This document shows, one piece after another, positions 21,914 through 34,157 of a DNA stretch of 64,000 bases. Position 1 is the first letter of the stretch, and every line of letters begins with the position of its first letter. Both the position numbers and the translations under genes were made by a program. A model generated the notes under the pieces. The model searched no databases. It had not been told where the DNA came from and worked only from the letters and a program-made list of their open reading frames with translations. Origin of the DNA: Solen grandis (lineage: Eukaryota; Mollusca; Bivalvia; Adapedonta; Solenidae); contig CM037788.1 of the NCBI GenBank assembly GCA_021229015.1, positions 50,531,040 to 50,595,039 on the forward strand, written 5' to 3'.

Positions 21914-23456
21914 ACTAGATTTGCATACTGCAAATGCACCGGTTTTCGTGATGATCAACAGTTTCAAACCTGATCATCCAAGTCAAAATACCAGAAAAAC
22001 AACAAAATGCAAAACGTTTATATATCTTAAGTGTTTTCCTTCATTGGTGAATTCAGCTATGACCAAGACTTAAAGGCATCTCGAAAGGATTGTGAAGTCC
22101 CACTGAGCCAGGCCCCCATCTGCTGTGATCAGACCTGTTAATTGCTGGTCATCACAGCAGGGAGTCTTTAGCCAATATAGTAGCTATATGGTAAAACCTC
22201 TGATGGGTTGATGCATAACTAAATTACCTGCTGCAATGGAAGTGAGATAGTAGGCTAGTTCTACACACACATTCATGACCTGTTACATTCCAACCTAAAG
22301 CTAGCAGAGACTGCATCTATTTATAGAACATAGGTAACCAGTGGTGCCCATTCTGTCAAATTTTCTCTGTTTTTATTCTGGGTCATGTATTTAAATTCTC
22401 TATAAATTCATCAATTCTTGACAGATTTTCAAAATTCTTTTTTTGTTGACGAGGTAAGACATTCTTTTTTCCAATGATGACAAAATATATTACACATTTA
22501 AACTTTAAAGGCTTTAAAATCAATTCAAAGTATGACCAAACTTCAAACTGCCACCAAACAACCAAATCAACCCCGATCTTAAAAAGTAAAATTCTTCAAA
22601 AAGTACTCTTTAAATGCTTTTGATTTTACCCATATTCTTTCGATAAAATATTTTTAGATTTTGAGATATCAAAGGTCAAAGAAAAAACCAATAATCGCAA
22701 TATGACCTTGACCTTTGCATTTTTTGAAATTTTGAAACTGTTAAGTCCCTTGAAACAACAAACAATACAATCTGTGAAAATTTCATAAAGATTGATTAAA
22801 AAATAATGGCAGAATCATCAAAAAACTAAAAAAATGCCTATTCTCAAAAAAAAATCCTCTAAATTTTAGTGCACTTTGACCGCTTATTGAAAGCCATTTT
22901 CTGCATTTTCTGAAATCGCCACCCCATATATTTTGTGCGCAAAGATCTTCAGAATCAATTTCAAAAAACAGAATGAGCATATCTAATCTCTAACAAAAAT
23001 GGGCATGTTTTTTGTGGACACACCCTAATTTGCCAGATTTTTTCAAAGATTCAAACATTCAACCTCTTCTAGCTCAAAAGTTTCAAAGATATGGATATTG
23101 CCACTCATCATATTTAAAGGGGTAGTTGACAGAGAACAGAATGCAAAAAACTGCATACAAATAAAATGTCAAATAACAGAGTTATCGGCAATTATATGTT
23201 TTGATGCTAAACGCCACCTAGCGGCAAAACTTAGTACTAAAATAAAAAACAATCTTAATGGTGCACAACTTCAGATACATGTGAGTATACATGGAAATTT
23301 TCATATTTGTAGCACTTCTAATCATGCCGCAACAGCGGCCACAAAAAAAATGCAAAGAATAATAATAATGGAAACAAATTAAAAAAAAGGGGGGGGGGAA
23401 GAAACACAAGAAGAACAGTAGGTTTTCGCGGCTGCGTTGCAGTCCACGAAAACCTA
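21914..23456 (+). mobile_element. Helitron-like non-autonomous element
   Basis: The left end is 'ctagatttgcatactgcaaatgcaccggttttcg', with a 7-bp hairpin ATTTGCA/TGCAAAT. The right end is 'aggttttcgcggctgcgttgcagtccacgaaaacctaa', a hairpin of AGGTTTTCG against CGAAAACCT with a CTGC/GCAG inner stem, ending in CTAA. Inside are ~650 bp of unassigned DNA, module copy 3 and an A-rich stretch with a poly-G run. There is no Rep/helicase gene, so it would be non-autonomous. Hairpins at both ends also fit other foldback families. Confidence 0.5.
22675..23230 (+). repeat. Dispersed ~560-bp module, copy 3
   Basis: Colinear with 16112-16680: 'cgcaatatgaccttgacctttgca', 'accccatatattttgtg', 'attcaacctcttctagctc', and 'cgccacctagcggcaaaa'. 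Confidence 0.8.
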
Positions 23457-23462
23457 AAAAGA

Positions 23463-24944
23463 GCTCTGTATAAACACGTCTGCACACATGAGAGCCAGAG
23501 ATCGACTGACAGGATGATCACCTCTAAACAAAAGACGCTTGATTCAATCTCAAAAATTACCATGATAAATATTAACCAATCAAAATACAGCAGTCATTTC
23601 GCTATACAACAAAGATTAAAGTGAAAGTAAATTGAATTTCATGATAAATGTATTAAATGCGAAAGAAAATTAACTGATCGTAAACCCAGAGGAAACCTGA
23701 ATAAAGTGTAAATAAAAACAAGAAGGTTAAATACCTTTTAATCCTTAAAACGTAGAGAAATACAATCTGAGTTTGCTCTTCCGGTAAGGCAAAGGGAAAT
23801 AAATCACGTTTTAAAACAAGGCTATTTGTACGGCAACTTAGACCATCGTTACAAACGCATTCCCAAATTTTGAGCTGAACACGAAGATTTTAAAGTCTCG
23901 GACGGACACCCAAACAAACCACCATACTGACTCCTTATATACTCAATAGATTCATTGATTATGAACGCAACTTTGATTCAGTAATTTACGATGCGCTTCG
24001 GTTTAAGTTAATAGAAATCCTTGTCAGCTGTAAATTAATAAAAGTGAATGTCTATGTACAGTTGTGTAAAATTACCTTCTGACGTAGTTTACTGCAATTC
24101 TTCATACATGTTCGAGATCTTTGATGTTTCCATTACAAAGCAACATAAAAGAAACATCCTAATAAACAGCCTTATAATAATAAAGTACCCAAGAAACACG
24201 AGGAATTGGAAATCTTTGTCGTTGTTTAATGTAAATAAGCGTGTCTGATGTCGATGTAATGATGTCCCCCACAGCTAAATGTAATTGGATGAGGAAAAAG
24301 TGCATCATGTTTGGTACTTCATTAATATTCATGATGTTTCGAGCGTTTCCGAACGAGATCGGCTTGTTTCCGACCATTTTGTAATCTTCGTGTGTACAAC
24401 GAAAGATTCTTTCATCGGAAGTATTTAAATTACCATGGCTTACTCTGTCCCTCTATGCTGTGAGTCAGTAGGATTTTTCATAAATGGAAGCAGGGTCTCT
24501 ATATCCAGCTGACTATGTTTCATCTACTCATCGTTATATGGCTAGACAGACAGGGGAAATACACTTTTCAATAAAACATGTCGTCCGATCGTAATTGTCT
24601 CCCCTATCATTTCTCCCGAGTCTCGGGCCAAATTCCCACCTGTCGGTCAAAAAGACCAGTGTATTCCTGTAGCCACTAGCTCTTATGGCAAAATTTTTAT
24701 ATGTGTATTATAAACAGCATTGTTGATAACTGTATTTGACATGTAAATAAAAGTCATTTGATTTTTATATAACATACTTTTTTCGTTTGTACTTGAAAAG
24801 GGATGTTTCATCTATACTTCGAAAAATAAATGAAAATATCCGTAAGATAATTCAATTGATCACCGTAATAAATGCTTAATTTGCTTCAATTGTATCATTG
24901 TAATATCATGTTTGAAAAGTTCCTCGAATTTAAAAATGTAAATG
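23463..24944. other. Unassigned AT-rich DNA
   Basis: No recognised repeat, RNA gene or exon. Short open frames at 24048-24248 and 24159-24377 overlap on opposite strands and look like chance. Confidence 0.5.
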
Positions 24945-24952
24945 GTAACAAC

Positions 24953-26174
24953 TAGAGGTGAAACGGTATAGTTCGGTACGGACGTACCGCGGTATTATGT
25001 TTCACGGTACGGTACACGGTCCATTTAAGTTAGGTTACGGTTCGTACCGAGGCCAAAAAGCAAATCCAATGAAATGTTGCATAAGTAGGCATTTATCAGG
25101 TAAATATGCTTAAAATACGATATTGTAAGGGCAGGTGCAGTGAAATCATTAACAGTACCAGACTGCTTGATTTGAAACAAGAGGACATTTCACGTAATGG
25201 CAACAACAACAACAACAACAAAGTCTAATGTCATCGTAACAATTTCCCTCGAGAACAAAATAATGAAAATATATTGCCTAGATATCCTCAACATTTTTTA
25301 TTTCACTTTTCTCAATAACTGATATGTTTGTTTCATCAGTTTGCATTAAAAGTCAACAAATTACTGCTAGATTGGCGAACGTTCAGATGAGAAAAATTGC
25401 CGATTTTACTTTTGAAAAAGCAAATGGTAATCCTTTTAATCTTGATTTAAAGGTAAGAGAATATGTTTTCAATATTCTTCAGACTAGATACACGCATATC
25501 TTGAGCCTTGAACATAAAATATAATCAGACATGTGTGTTTGAAAATGTCACCAGTTTTCGCGGATTTTACTTAACTTTTTAAAACGCACAGGAAAAAGAA
25601 ACAGAGCACATCAAAACTCTTTGTCCGAAAAAAAACACACACACAAACAAACATTTATATCAACTCTCTCCGCTGAATATGTACTTTAAGAAAGGAACTA
25701 TGCTTGTAAACAAAGTTTGAAACCGTAGGGTATTATTTACATAATCTCTTTTGTTTTCATAAATAGCTATGGATGATCTTAGAGTACTGTGTGTAAGGTA
25801 TGTAAAATCAATGAAAAAATAGTATAAAAAAGTATGTAAGGAAAATGTGTGTGAAAAGTAGAATATTGATTTATTTTATCATACTAGTCTGATAATCAGT
25901 TATCAAACAATGTGAATACCAACAACATAATTAATCACACAAAAAATCTTACAACAACATAGGCTGTTGAAATGGATTTTATATCAAAATAGCTAATTTA
26001 ATTTGATATAATGGCTATTGTTTAAAAATTCCTGATATTGGGTCTTATTGAAACCCTTGAGTGAGAATTAAAATTATCAGCAAGGAGAAGAAATGTACCG
26101 AAAATGTACCGGACCGAAACCCCAATACCGTGTACCGAACCGAACCGTGAGGGTCCTGTACCGTTTCAGCCCTA
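24953..26174. mobile_element. Complete non-autonomous hAT-like element (1222 bp)
   Basis: The ends are TAGAGGTGAAACGGTATAG on the left and, in reverse complement, TAGGGCTGAAACGGTACAG on the right (16 of 19 identical). The element is flanked by perfect 8-bp target duplications GTAACAAC at 24945-24952 and 26175-26182, the size typical of hAT transposons. Both subterminal regions are crowded with CGGTAC and CGGTTCGGTAC motifs, the kind of array a transposase binds. No transposase is encoded: the only open frame (25324-25524, 66 codons) is not recognisable. Confidence 0.88.
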
Positions 26175-26182
26175 GTAACAAC

Positions 26183-26789
26183 TACACTAATTCAAACATC
26201 TTTACACATTATTTCATATTTGCTGTGTCAGCATACATAGTGTAATTGTCATTTACTCTATTATCTGTTTTTTTAATGAGTATGCAGGTGTTTTCAAGTT
26301 TGCAGGTTACGTATTGTGTCCATCATCCAGCGCGTATTACTATACATTCTTCACTTGGACCACTGTTTAAAGGAAGGCCATATTATTTTTATTTCCTGGA
26401 AATTTCATTTCAATTCATTTTCACTTGATTGTTCATATTTCCCCTAGTAAATATAAACATTGATATGGTATTGAATCTTGGATAAAAGAAAACGATGTAT
26501 ATACCGTTATTGGTTTTAATTATTGATGTTAACCTAGTTCATAAAAACAAAAAGGACTGAGAGTTCAAATGTTGCGTTAAGCATAAACTCGAACGGTAAA
26601 GGTGTAATTTGGAATCGTTTCATTGTTCTTTTTTTTTTCAGTCAGACTATTTCAACATTTTACGACTTTCTTCTTCGTTCTTATTTGTTATAGACAGACA
26701 GACAACGAGTTTATCTGAGTGTTATATGTTAATATTTACAATAAAATCCATCGTCAGAGACAGAAATTGTGTTATGATACCCGTTTGTA
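26183..26789. other. Unassigned DNA
   Basis: Two short plus-strand open frames (26246-26428 and 26609-26797) without recognisable features. Possibly the eroded 3' tail of the neighbouring LINE. Confidence 0.4.
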
Positions 26790-28965
26790 GTAATTAGTAG
26801 TCTTGCTGGTATTCTTTGCACTTTTTTTTCTAACCGGTTTGTTTGGTTTTTGGTATGTAAATCCCTGACTACCTAACTATTGCTTTGTATGCTTGATCTT
26901 AAACTTTTGAGCAGTTAATTTTCAGGTTTCTACTCAGGAATCCATATGACTGATTTGCTTTACTTAGAATTGATGTGTTTGTTACTTGCAATGCCTAAAT
27001 ATTTTGTAGTGTCTTCTCTTTAAAGTATACTATCATGAAATTTGGAAGAAAATTTCACAGGTTGCGTTTTTGTGTGAGGATGTTACATTTGTCTGGATGG
27101 AAGTGCATAAGCCAGTCTTGTTCCCCCTAAATATGATTGTAGGAGCAATTGATATATATGTTTTTCATATTTCTTTTGATAATACTGTCATCTGCCAAAA
27201 ACAAAGGATGCTATGTTTCTGGTGGTCTGCAAAGTCACTGATATATATCAAGAAGAGTATCGGACCTAGAACAGTGCCTTTAGGGACTCCAAAGGTAACT
27301 GGCGCCGTTTGCCAAACGCTTTGGCAAAATCCATGAAAGTGATGCTTGTCTGGATGTTATTATACCTAGATTGACTATTATCTTGTATGAAGGAGATAAG
27401 TTGGGTTTCACAAGAACGTGATGATCTAAATCCACGTAACAAATCATACAGAATATATTTGCTTTGTAAATGGGACATAATTAACTAACAATGGCATGTT
27501 CTAGAAGTTTGCAGCATATGCTTGTTCAGGAAATTGGTCTTTGATTTATTGCACCATTTTTGTCCCCCTTTTAAAATACAGGGCAGATATTTACATGTTT
27601 CCAGTCTAATGGGTTTTTGCCAGATGCTAAAGAATTGTTGAAAATAACAGTTGGGATTGGAGAAAGGTTTTCTTTACATTCATTTAATACTTTTGCATGT
27701 ATGCCATCAGAGCCAGTGGCTTTATGTGGATTGACAGTTTATAGCAATTTTGTAAGACAATTTTGATTGATAAATTTATATTGTGGATGTGCACATAAGA
27801 CTTTCTGGTTGTTTACAATATTTGCTTTTGTAGTGCTGTCAGCTTCAATACTCCATTTTCACGTAGTCGTGGTAATGTAGATGTTTCTGGTTTTCGTGTC
27901 TTTCTATGAAGGAAAGAAAGTGTTTGGGGTGTTTGTCTTAATTCTATTTTCATCTGGAATTGGAATGTCAATACTTAAATTGTCTGTATATTTTCAGTAG
28001 GCCTACCTCTGATCTTTTGAATTTCTGCTTTCAATTATCTGAGTTTATTACGTTTGTTATATAGTTTTGTAAATTTGCTTATGTACCTGTTTATTTTCTT
28101 TCTTAGGATAATTGATATCCATGTGGTCTGTTTTTCTGCTTTATGATTTTGGTGGACTGTTTTGTGATAAGGAATTTTGTAATTGGTTTTTAAATATATT
28201 CCAGAGTTCGTCTACATTTACATTTGTTTGTTTGATCAAGATTTCCATGTGCCTTTTGTTTATGTCTTCCTTGATGTCATCCAAATTTCTTTTGAAAATT
28301 ACAGGATTTTCAAAGGATTAAGCTTACATCTACGAATGGAAGTATTACATGTGGTTAGAGTGAGATCATTGTCTGGTTCACCAATATGTGGCATTTTTAG
28401 TCTCCTAACGGTTTTTACACAGGAGGACTTAAAAACCGATTAAGATTACATTATGAAACTTGATATATGAATAGATGACAGTATGGAGATTTTTTCTTGG
28501 ACCAAAATTCTGTTTGCTATGGCAACGGAAAATTATGCACCTCACTGGTAGGGAACGCATGTGTTGCATGCAACACCAGTTATTTTCTATTTTATCTACA
28601 CTAGACTGATAGTTTGATTAGATTAAGGATTGTGTCAATTCTTAATGATTTGTCAACTAATTGAGTAAGTGAATGGTCTGCAGAGATGTCTAATAAATTT
28701 TCATATTTAGTTTGCCGAAGATAACTCTTGCTGATTTCCAGTCAATATAGTCTAAATTGAAGTCTCCTATATCAAAACTGAATTAGAATTTTGATTGATT
28801 CTTTTAACAGACTCAATTAAATGTTGTAGAGAGACATTGTCATATGGGCGTGGTCTGTGAACAGAGCCAGTTGATAATGTCCTTGAGTTTAAAAGAGTGA
28901 CATCCTCCCAGACAGACTGTTCTTCATGCGAATGCATTGTGCATGTTATAAGTCAGGTAGCAATG
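26790..28965 (-). pseudogene. Decayed LINE (non-LTR retrotransposon), endonuclease to reverse transcriptase
   Basis: On the minus strand the order is right for a LINE ORF2. From about 28960 comes apurinic-type endonuclease sequence with 'DFNLDYIDW' at 28740-28770, which holds the conserved Asp-Asn catalytic pair. Then a linker (28000-28440) with a 'DINKRH'-like region. Next is reverse transcriptase with a 'KTANISP'-like block near 27590, 'GFRSSRSCETQLISF' and 'MDFAKAF' in the open frame at 27266-27478, 'GVPKGTVLGPILFLIYISDF' near 27250-27300, and an ADD catalytic motif at 27187-27195. Last is the C-terminal 'KTQTNRLEKKVQR' at 26800-26850. Many stops and frameshifts intervene. The arrangement fits the jockey/CR1/L2 group; exact clade is uncertain. 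Confidence 0.85.
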
Positions 28966-29352
28966 ATCAAGGTATACTAATCACATTACAGTCAGGTAAT
29001 GGTGCCTTCACATACACGGATTTTTCTTTTGAGTGCTTACGGATCGCCAACACGCATCGTAAACATCCGTAAATAACTCGTTGATATTCGTAAAAAACTC
29101 GAAACATATCGCAGCTTCATAAGGATCCGTGAAAGGAGAAGTATTTTTTGACATGTCAAAATTTTTCTTACGTTTGTTGACTTTTTTTTCGTAAATTAAT
29201 CTTTACGTATCGTTTATTCATTTTTTACGGTTAGTTTACGACTTTTTACGATGATTACGATTTATGACAAGCACATTACGTGTAGTTAATAGATACGTTT
29301 ATTTTAAAGTCAATGTCGATAGATTAAATATTGAGGTATATCTAATTAGCTC

Positions 29353-29765
29353 TTGTCAAGATGAATATGCATGCCAAAAGGTTATGGCCAACGTTAACGG
29401 TTTTTGTTTAACATTTCAAAAAAAGGTTAAAGTTCAAAGGGCAAAGTCAAAAGTCCAAAAGTGTAACATTGATGGGAATGTGTTGCCACCAGGAAATCAC
29501 ATGTGAAATATCAACTGTTGGTAACGGTTCTGAAATGACAGGCATTTTAAAGTTTTCAAAGGTTACAGCAAAATAGGTCACAGGACAAGGTCAAGATAAA
29601 TAGGTGAAATATGTGCATGTGTCTGGATAGGCCTTGTCAAGATGAATATGCATACCAAAAATGAAAGTTGTATATGGAATAGTAGAGAAGTTATGGCCAA
29701 CGTTAAGATTCCGGACCACGGCTACGACAACGCGGACGCCGGAGTTACGACAATAGCCCGTATTT
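29353..29765 (+). repeat. Repeated 'gtcaagatgaatatgca' module
   Basis: 'cttgtcaagatgaatatgca..ccaaaa...gttatggccaacgtta' occurs at 29354-29397 and again at 29635-29706. It ends in 'acggctacgacaacgcggacgcc', a GC-rich terminus common in dispersed repeats of this type. No coding potential. Confidence 0.6.
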
Positions 29766-30527
29766 TTTTTTCTTCTTAATATCTATCTTGTCTTCAATAT
29801 CTACAAGAGCATGACCAGCAATCAGAAAGAAGAAGACTCGCTCGCCTTCCCAGGAAACACAACCGAAGCCAGACATATACGCTAAAAAATACACTACATG
29901 TCCGATTGAAGTACCATAAATTAGTCAAATTATGTTGTCCTGCTGCTCTCTAGCCCCTGCATCTTAGTTTAAATATTAAGATATTCTTCTGTGTGGTACC
30001 AGCAGTGTTGGCAACATTTCTGATAACTTGTCTATGCTTCAGCAAGCTGCGCATCCTGTCACCATTGCCCTTATACATAACTAGAACTGTAAGCCAAAGG
30101 CTAACGGATACTCTCACACACACATACCCCACACCAACAAACTCGATGCTTGTGAGCAGTACTTTGTAATCACTATATCACATGAATGTTGGAATGCAGG
30201 GATACAAATAAAAGCATGTATGTGCATTTTTATGTCTCTATAAATGTACACGTATCCTTCAACTGTTTCAAATTAAAAGGAAACCAAATGAAGATTCAGT
30301 GATTCAATGTTGAGCCATTATAGTCAGTTTTGTCAGAAATGTTTCTAATAGTTAATTAATCATAATAAATATTGCAGACGCACACACTCAAGATCTGTTC
30401 ATCTAGAAAGAAAATTAAAAAGGCAGTAACTCAGGCTTAGATTGTAACAACAACTAAAATGTGTCCATAGGACACGAATGCCCCCACTTAAGTGCTTTGT
30501 CACAAATCTGAAATATGTTTTTGTTGC

Positions 30528-30822
30528 GTTTAACGTCCCTTCGACAGTATTTCAGTCATTTGGAGACTATGTCTACTTGAGACAGATATAGTGCTGCAAC
30601 ACTGCAATATCTAGCCATTTACATGTGGCATGATACCACACCTAGTCACATTATCCTGACACCGGGCCAACCAGTCCTGGAACCACCCTTATACTGAGCG
30701 CCAAGAAAGGGAGCTATACTAGTACCATTTTTATCGTGTTTGGTATGTCACGGCCGGGATCGAACCCACTACCTCCCGCTCCAGAGGCAGACGCTCTAAC
30801 CACTCAGCCACCGGAGACGGTA
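30528..30822 (-). mobile_element. Full-length tRNA-derived SINE
   Basis: Read on the minus strand it starts with the tRNA-like head 'ccgtctccggtggctgagtg...' (B box in 'gttcgatcccggcc'). It continues through 'tagctccctttcttggcgctcagtataagg', 'gtgtggtatcatgccacatg' and 'gtctcaagtagacatagtctccaaatgactgaaatactgtcgaagg', and ends with 'gacgttaaacgcaac'. It is the most complete copy in the window, ~295 bp, and lies inside the CGTA-rich element. Confidence 0.9.
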
Positions 30823-31742
30823 AACTGAAATATGATTCTAGCCAGAAGATGATCGAAGGAAGTAAGTTATAAGGGAAAACAACAAAGGGTCATTCAATGT
30901 TTTAATCAAATTAAAAATATACAATATCAACATTTTTGGCCTGCTGTAGCCAATTATATATTGGATGGTTGGTTTTGTTCTCGGCCTTTTTATAGATTCA
31001 GTCACTACACCAATATTTTCTCGAGCACTTTTTCAGTATGCATGCTACATAAATATCAACTTTGAAGTCAATCCCTGTATTATTAGTATTCAAGTTATGC
31101 TCTGGACTAAATTTCAGAACAAAGGACAATTCCTCCAAATTACTTGACTGAGAGTTATGGAACTTGGTCACTGCACTTCTCCTGAATGCATGAAGTATCA
31201 TCTTTGAATTCAATCCCAGTATTAGTATTCATGCATAGTGTATGCTCCCCACCCCACAAAAAATGGTGGAGGCATAAAAATATCTACCTATGAAGTTTCA
31301 TGTTGATACCTCTAATAGGTTTTGAGTTAGCAATTCTGTTTTGTCGAATACTTGGACTTATGAACCAACACTAAACAACATAAACATTAAGTCAGCATCA
31401 AGAATGCATACGGTTTTGTTTAAAAATGCGTATGGACTCGCAAATACTCGTAACTTGTACGTATCAACACATAAACAGGTCGAAACTAACATGTAAAAGC
31501 TTCAAAGAATCGTATCATTCCGTATTATACTGGCAATAATCGTAAATAGCTCGTAAAATGTCAGTACATCGGTCGTATTTACTCGTGGTAAATTGTAACA
31601 AAATGTGTAATTTTGTCGAAAATAAATTGTGATATCGTCCGTAAAATTGGTCAAATCGCTAGGACTCGTGTAAGTACTTTTACGAACTTGTGCAATACGT
31701 AAAGACTCATTAGAAAAATCCGTGTATGTGAATGAAAGTGTG

Positions 31743-32214
31743 CTGGACACACGACAGGTCTGACAGACATTGCGATTCTTAAAACTTACTCAGCAAAACT
31801 TCATTAACTGGTGAATTAAAGCACCCATGCAAAATATAACCATTACAATCATTGGAAATAAAGAAGAACAATTTCTTGATTATAAGAAGCTTTTTATTTG
31901 ATTATAGCAACTGGTAACAAGAAAGAGATTTCTGTAAGATATTAATATGATTAAATTGAAACAAGAAGGCCATAGTATATTTAGGTCGCTCACCTCAGTA
32001 ACACCTCTCAGTATATGACACGGAGAACTCAAACAGCTCCCAGATTCATAAACTGTGAATTAGGTTTTGATAATAACCACATATGATCAGTCCAATCTAT
32101 TTTAAGCCTTACGATAAATTTCAGTAAATTATGTTATGAGCTAAAACTTGATGAATTGGGATACGCTTTACAGAAGAATTCTAGTATCTCATTTTTGATG
32201 GATCTAATTTGTAT
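31743..32214. other. Unassigned DNA with a fragment of the GCTCACC family
   Basis: 'aacaagaaggccatagtatatttaggtcgctcacctcagtaac' (31960-32005) resembles the inner terminus found at 57140-57180 and 57225-57245. The rest is unassigned. Confidence 0.45.
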
Positions 32215-32314
32215 NNNNNNNNNNNNNNNNNNNNNNNNNNNNNNNNNNNNNNNNNNNNNNNNNNNNNNNNNNNNNNNNNNNNNNNNNNNNNNNNNNNNNN
32301 NNNNNNNNNNNNNN
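32215..32314. other. Assembly gap (100 N)
   Basis: Exactly 100 N, a conventional placeholder, so true gap size is unknown. Open frames that run across it are artefacts. Confidence 0.99.
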
Positions 32315-33230
32315 AAGTCTCTCCAAGTATCAATGACCCAAAACGGCGGGTGAAAACCCATCAACGACCTGCATTTAAAGTAATATGTACGTACCACTGG
32401 GACGTGAATACACATTATAAATTTGACGCCAATTTCAAATGCCTACAAGAAAAATTGATATTACTGACTGTTGAAAATTAACACCATTTATTTCAAGTGT
32501 TATGAAGTCTTTATGAAACCAAATGATGCAAATATATAGACCTGTTATTTCTCCTAATTTCTATCCAATCTGACGTAAGTGGAAAAAAGTCATCTGTTTT
32601 CAAATGCGTCTGCAGAGGACAAATTCTTGGTCTGCGTTTCATGAAACTTCTTTAAATGAGATTTTCATCGAATAGAAAATATCTCAAATTATTTATCACT
32701 ACAATTTGTAAATTAAGAAAAGATCAAAATCATTTCCAGAAAGGCATGTATTAAAAATTTTGTTTTATATCTATATTTTTTTTATCTATGTCTATATAGA
32801 CCTTCAAAATCTTTGATTAAGGAAAAGCTTAACTTAAGATGCCTCGCAAGGATGAAGGACGATGTGAACCACAGTTGATGTGAATCAGTGCGATATAATC
32901 CAGGATAATGTGAACCCTTTATTGAGACGACTTGAACCCGCTTGTGAGACGATGTTACCTTGCATTATATTATGCTACGCAATATATTTTACATTTATAT
33001 TAAACACGTCTTGTCTTTGAAAGTTTTTCTTTGCTTTTGTTTTTCCGTACACCATAACATACTTACGGTGGCATAGATAGGACATGATATGTATTTTATA
33101 TCGGGTACTCACCTTCACGTTTAGTTCGGATCCATTGTATATCTCTCTGTGTTTGATTAACTTACAAAGTAAACATATTTCAGAGATAATTAGACATATA
33201 TAATGTTTAATATATCTTTAATGTGTTTGT
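32315..33230. other. Unassigned DNA
   Basis: No recognised exon or RNA. A short run of related phrases ('gatgtgaacc', 'gatgtgaatc', 'taatgtgaaccc') occurs at 32868-32920. Confidence 0.45.
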
Positions 33231-33232
33231 TA

Positions 33233-33490
33233 ATTGGGTTAACAGTCATGCCGACAGTAAATCAATCATTTGGAGACTATATCTACTTGAGACAGGTCTG
33301 GTACTGCCACACTGCAGTATCACGCCGTAGACATATGGCATGAAAGCACCCAGTCACATTATCCTGACACCGGGCTAGTCAGTCCTTGAAGTACCCTTAT
33401 ATTTTAAGCGCCATACAAGGGAGCTATAGCAGTACTTTTAACGAATTCGGAATTACAGGGCCTGCTCTCTAACCATTCGGCTACCGGGAG
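33233..33490 (-). mobile_element. Diverged tRNA-derived SINE
   Basis: Same family as 30528-30822, with blocks 'tcatttggagactatatctacttgagacag', 'ccacactgcagtatcacgcc', 'gtcacattatcctgacaccgggc' and 'aagggagctata'. The head region has decayed to 'ctctaaccattcggctaccgg'. Confidence 0.85.
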
Positions 33491-33740
33491 TCTATGTTTG
33501 ATCTTTCAAATGACTTCGAATATTAGAAACGTTAATTGCGGTATAAGTGGGTATTATGGGGTAGCAGTTCTGGTTGAAAAAGATTATCATTTATCTGTTG
33601 TGTATTGTCGCAATACAAACATGAGGTTTATTAAGTGCAAAGTTTGGAAAGGAAGTTAGATAAGTAAATATAAAAAATAATATACATATTTATAAATCAT
33701 ATAAACAAAATTTAGATCTATCAATTTATTGATATTAATT

Positions 33741-34157
33741 GGCGGAGCCATGGCTCGGTGGTAACATGCTGGACTGCTAATCTGGGGTTCCGGGAAACAA
33801 ATCCCGGTTGAACTTTTGATAATTGCTTGGACACCATTCAGTGTTCCCCAGTGAACTAGAAGCCTAGTGCTGGTTCATCCAGACAGTGGTAAAGGAGTTT
33901 CGCATGTACTGTTGCTATACACCAGGCACGTTAAAGAACCAGGGGGCTGTTCAGAACAAGCTAGGATAGTGCATCCAGGTTCCTTGTATCCGTAAAAATC
34001 TCTGTGTGTAGGTGCACCCATCTAGAGGTGCTAAGGGAGGGCAACAATGACAGAAAAAAGTCCAAGAGAACTAAAGTCAGAGGTATTAGTCCATAGAGGC
34101 GTTCTTTGTCAAAAAACACACAATACGCCTGAGCGCAAACGCAAATAACAACAGTAA
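33741..34157 (+). mobile_element. Second, different tRNA-derived SINE family
   Basis: The head 'ggcggagccatggctcggtggtaacatgctggactgctaatctggggttccgggaaacaaatcccggtt' has tRNA-like A (TGGCTCGGTGG) and B regions. The body 'gttccccagtgaactagaagcc' to 'caggcacgttaaagaaccaggg' shares nothing with the first family. The 3' limit is approximate. It is not a functional tRNA: there is no matching acceptor stem. Confidence 0.7.

Larger units (their letters stand above)
29007..31732. mobile_element. TIR element with CGTA-rich ends (2.73 kb)
   Basis: The left end TTCACATACACGGATTTTTCT is repeated exactly in reverse complement at the right end (31712-31732). The similarity continues inward for about 40 bases in all ('..tgagt..ttacg'). 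Both subterminal zones (29040-29290 and 31420-31710) are dense in CGTAAA/TTTACG. No clear target duplication is visible. Inside are two related 'cttgtcaagatgaatatgca' modules and a full SINE, so it is either a large non-autonomous DNA transposon or a small one enlarged by insertions. Confidence 0.7.

Noticed and set aside
28112..28443. Plus-strand frames of 69 and 86 codons
   Set aside because: Antisense of the minus-strand LINE linker region.
32134..32481. Open frames running through the first assembly gap
   Set aside because: They exist only because the N run has no stop codons.
33741..33815. Possible tRNA gene
   Set aside because: tRNA-like head of a second SINE family; the stems do not close and a SINE-type body follows.
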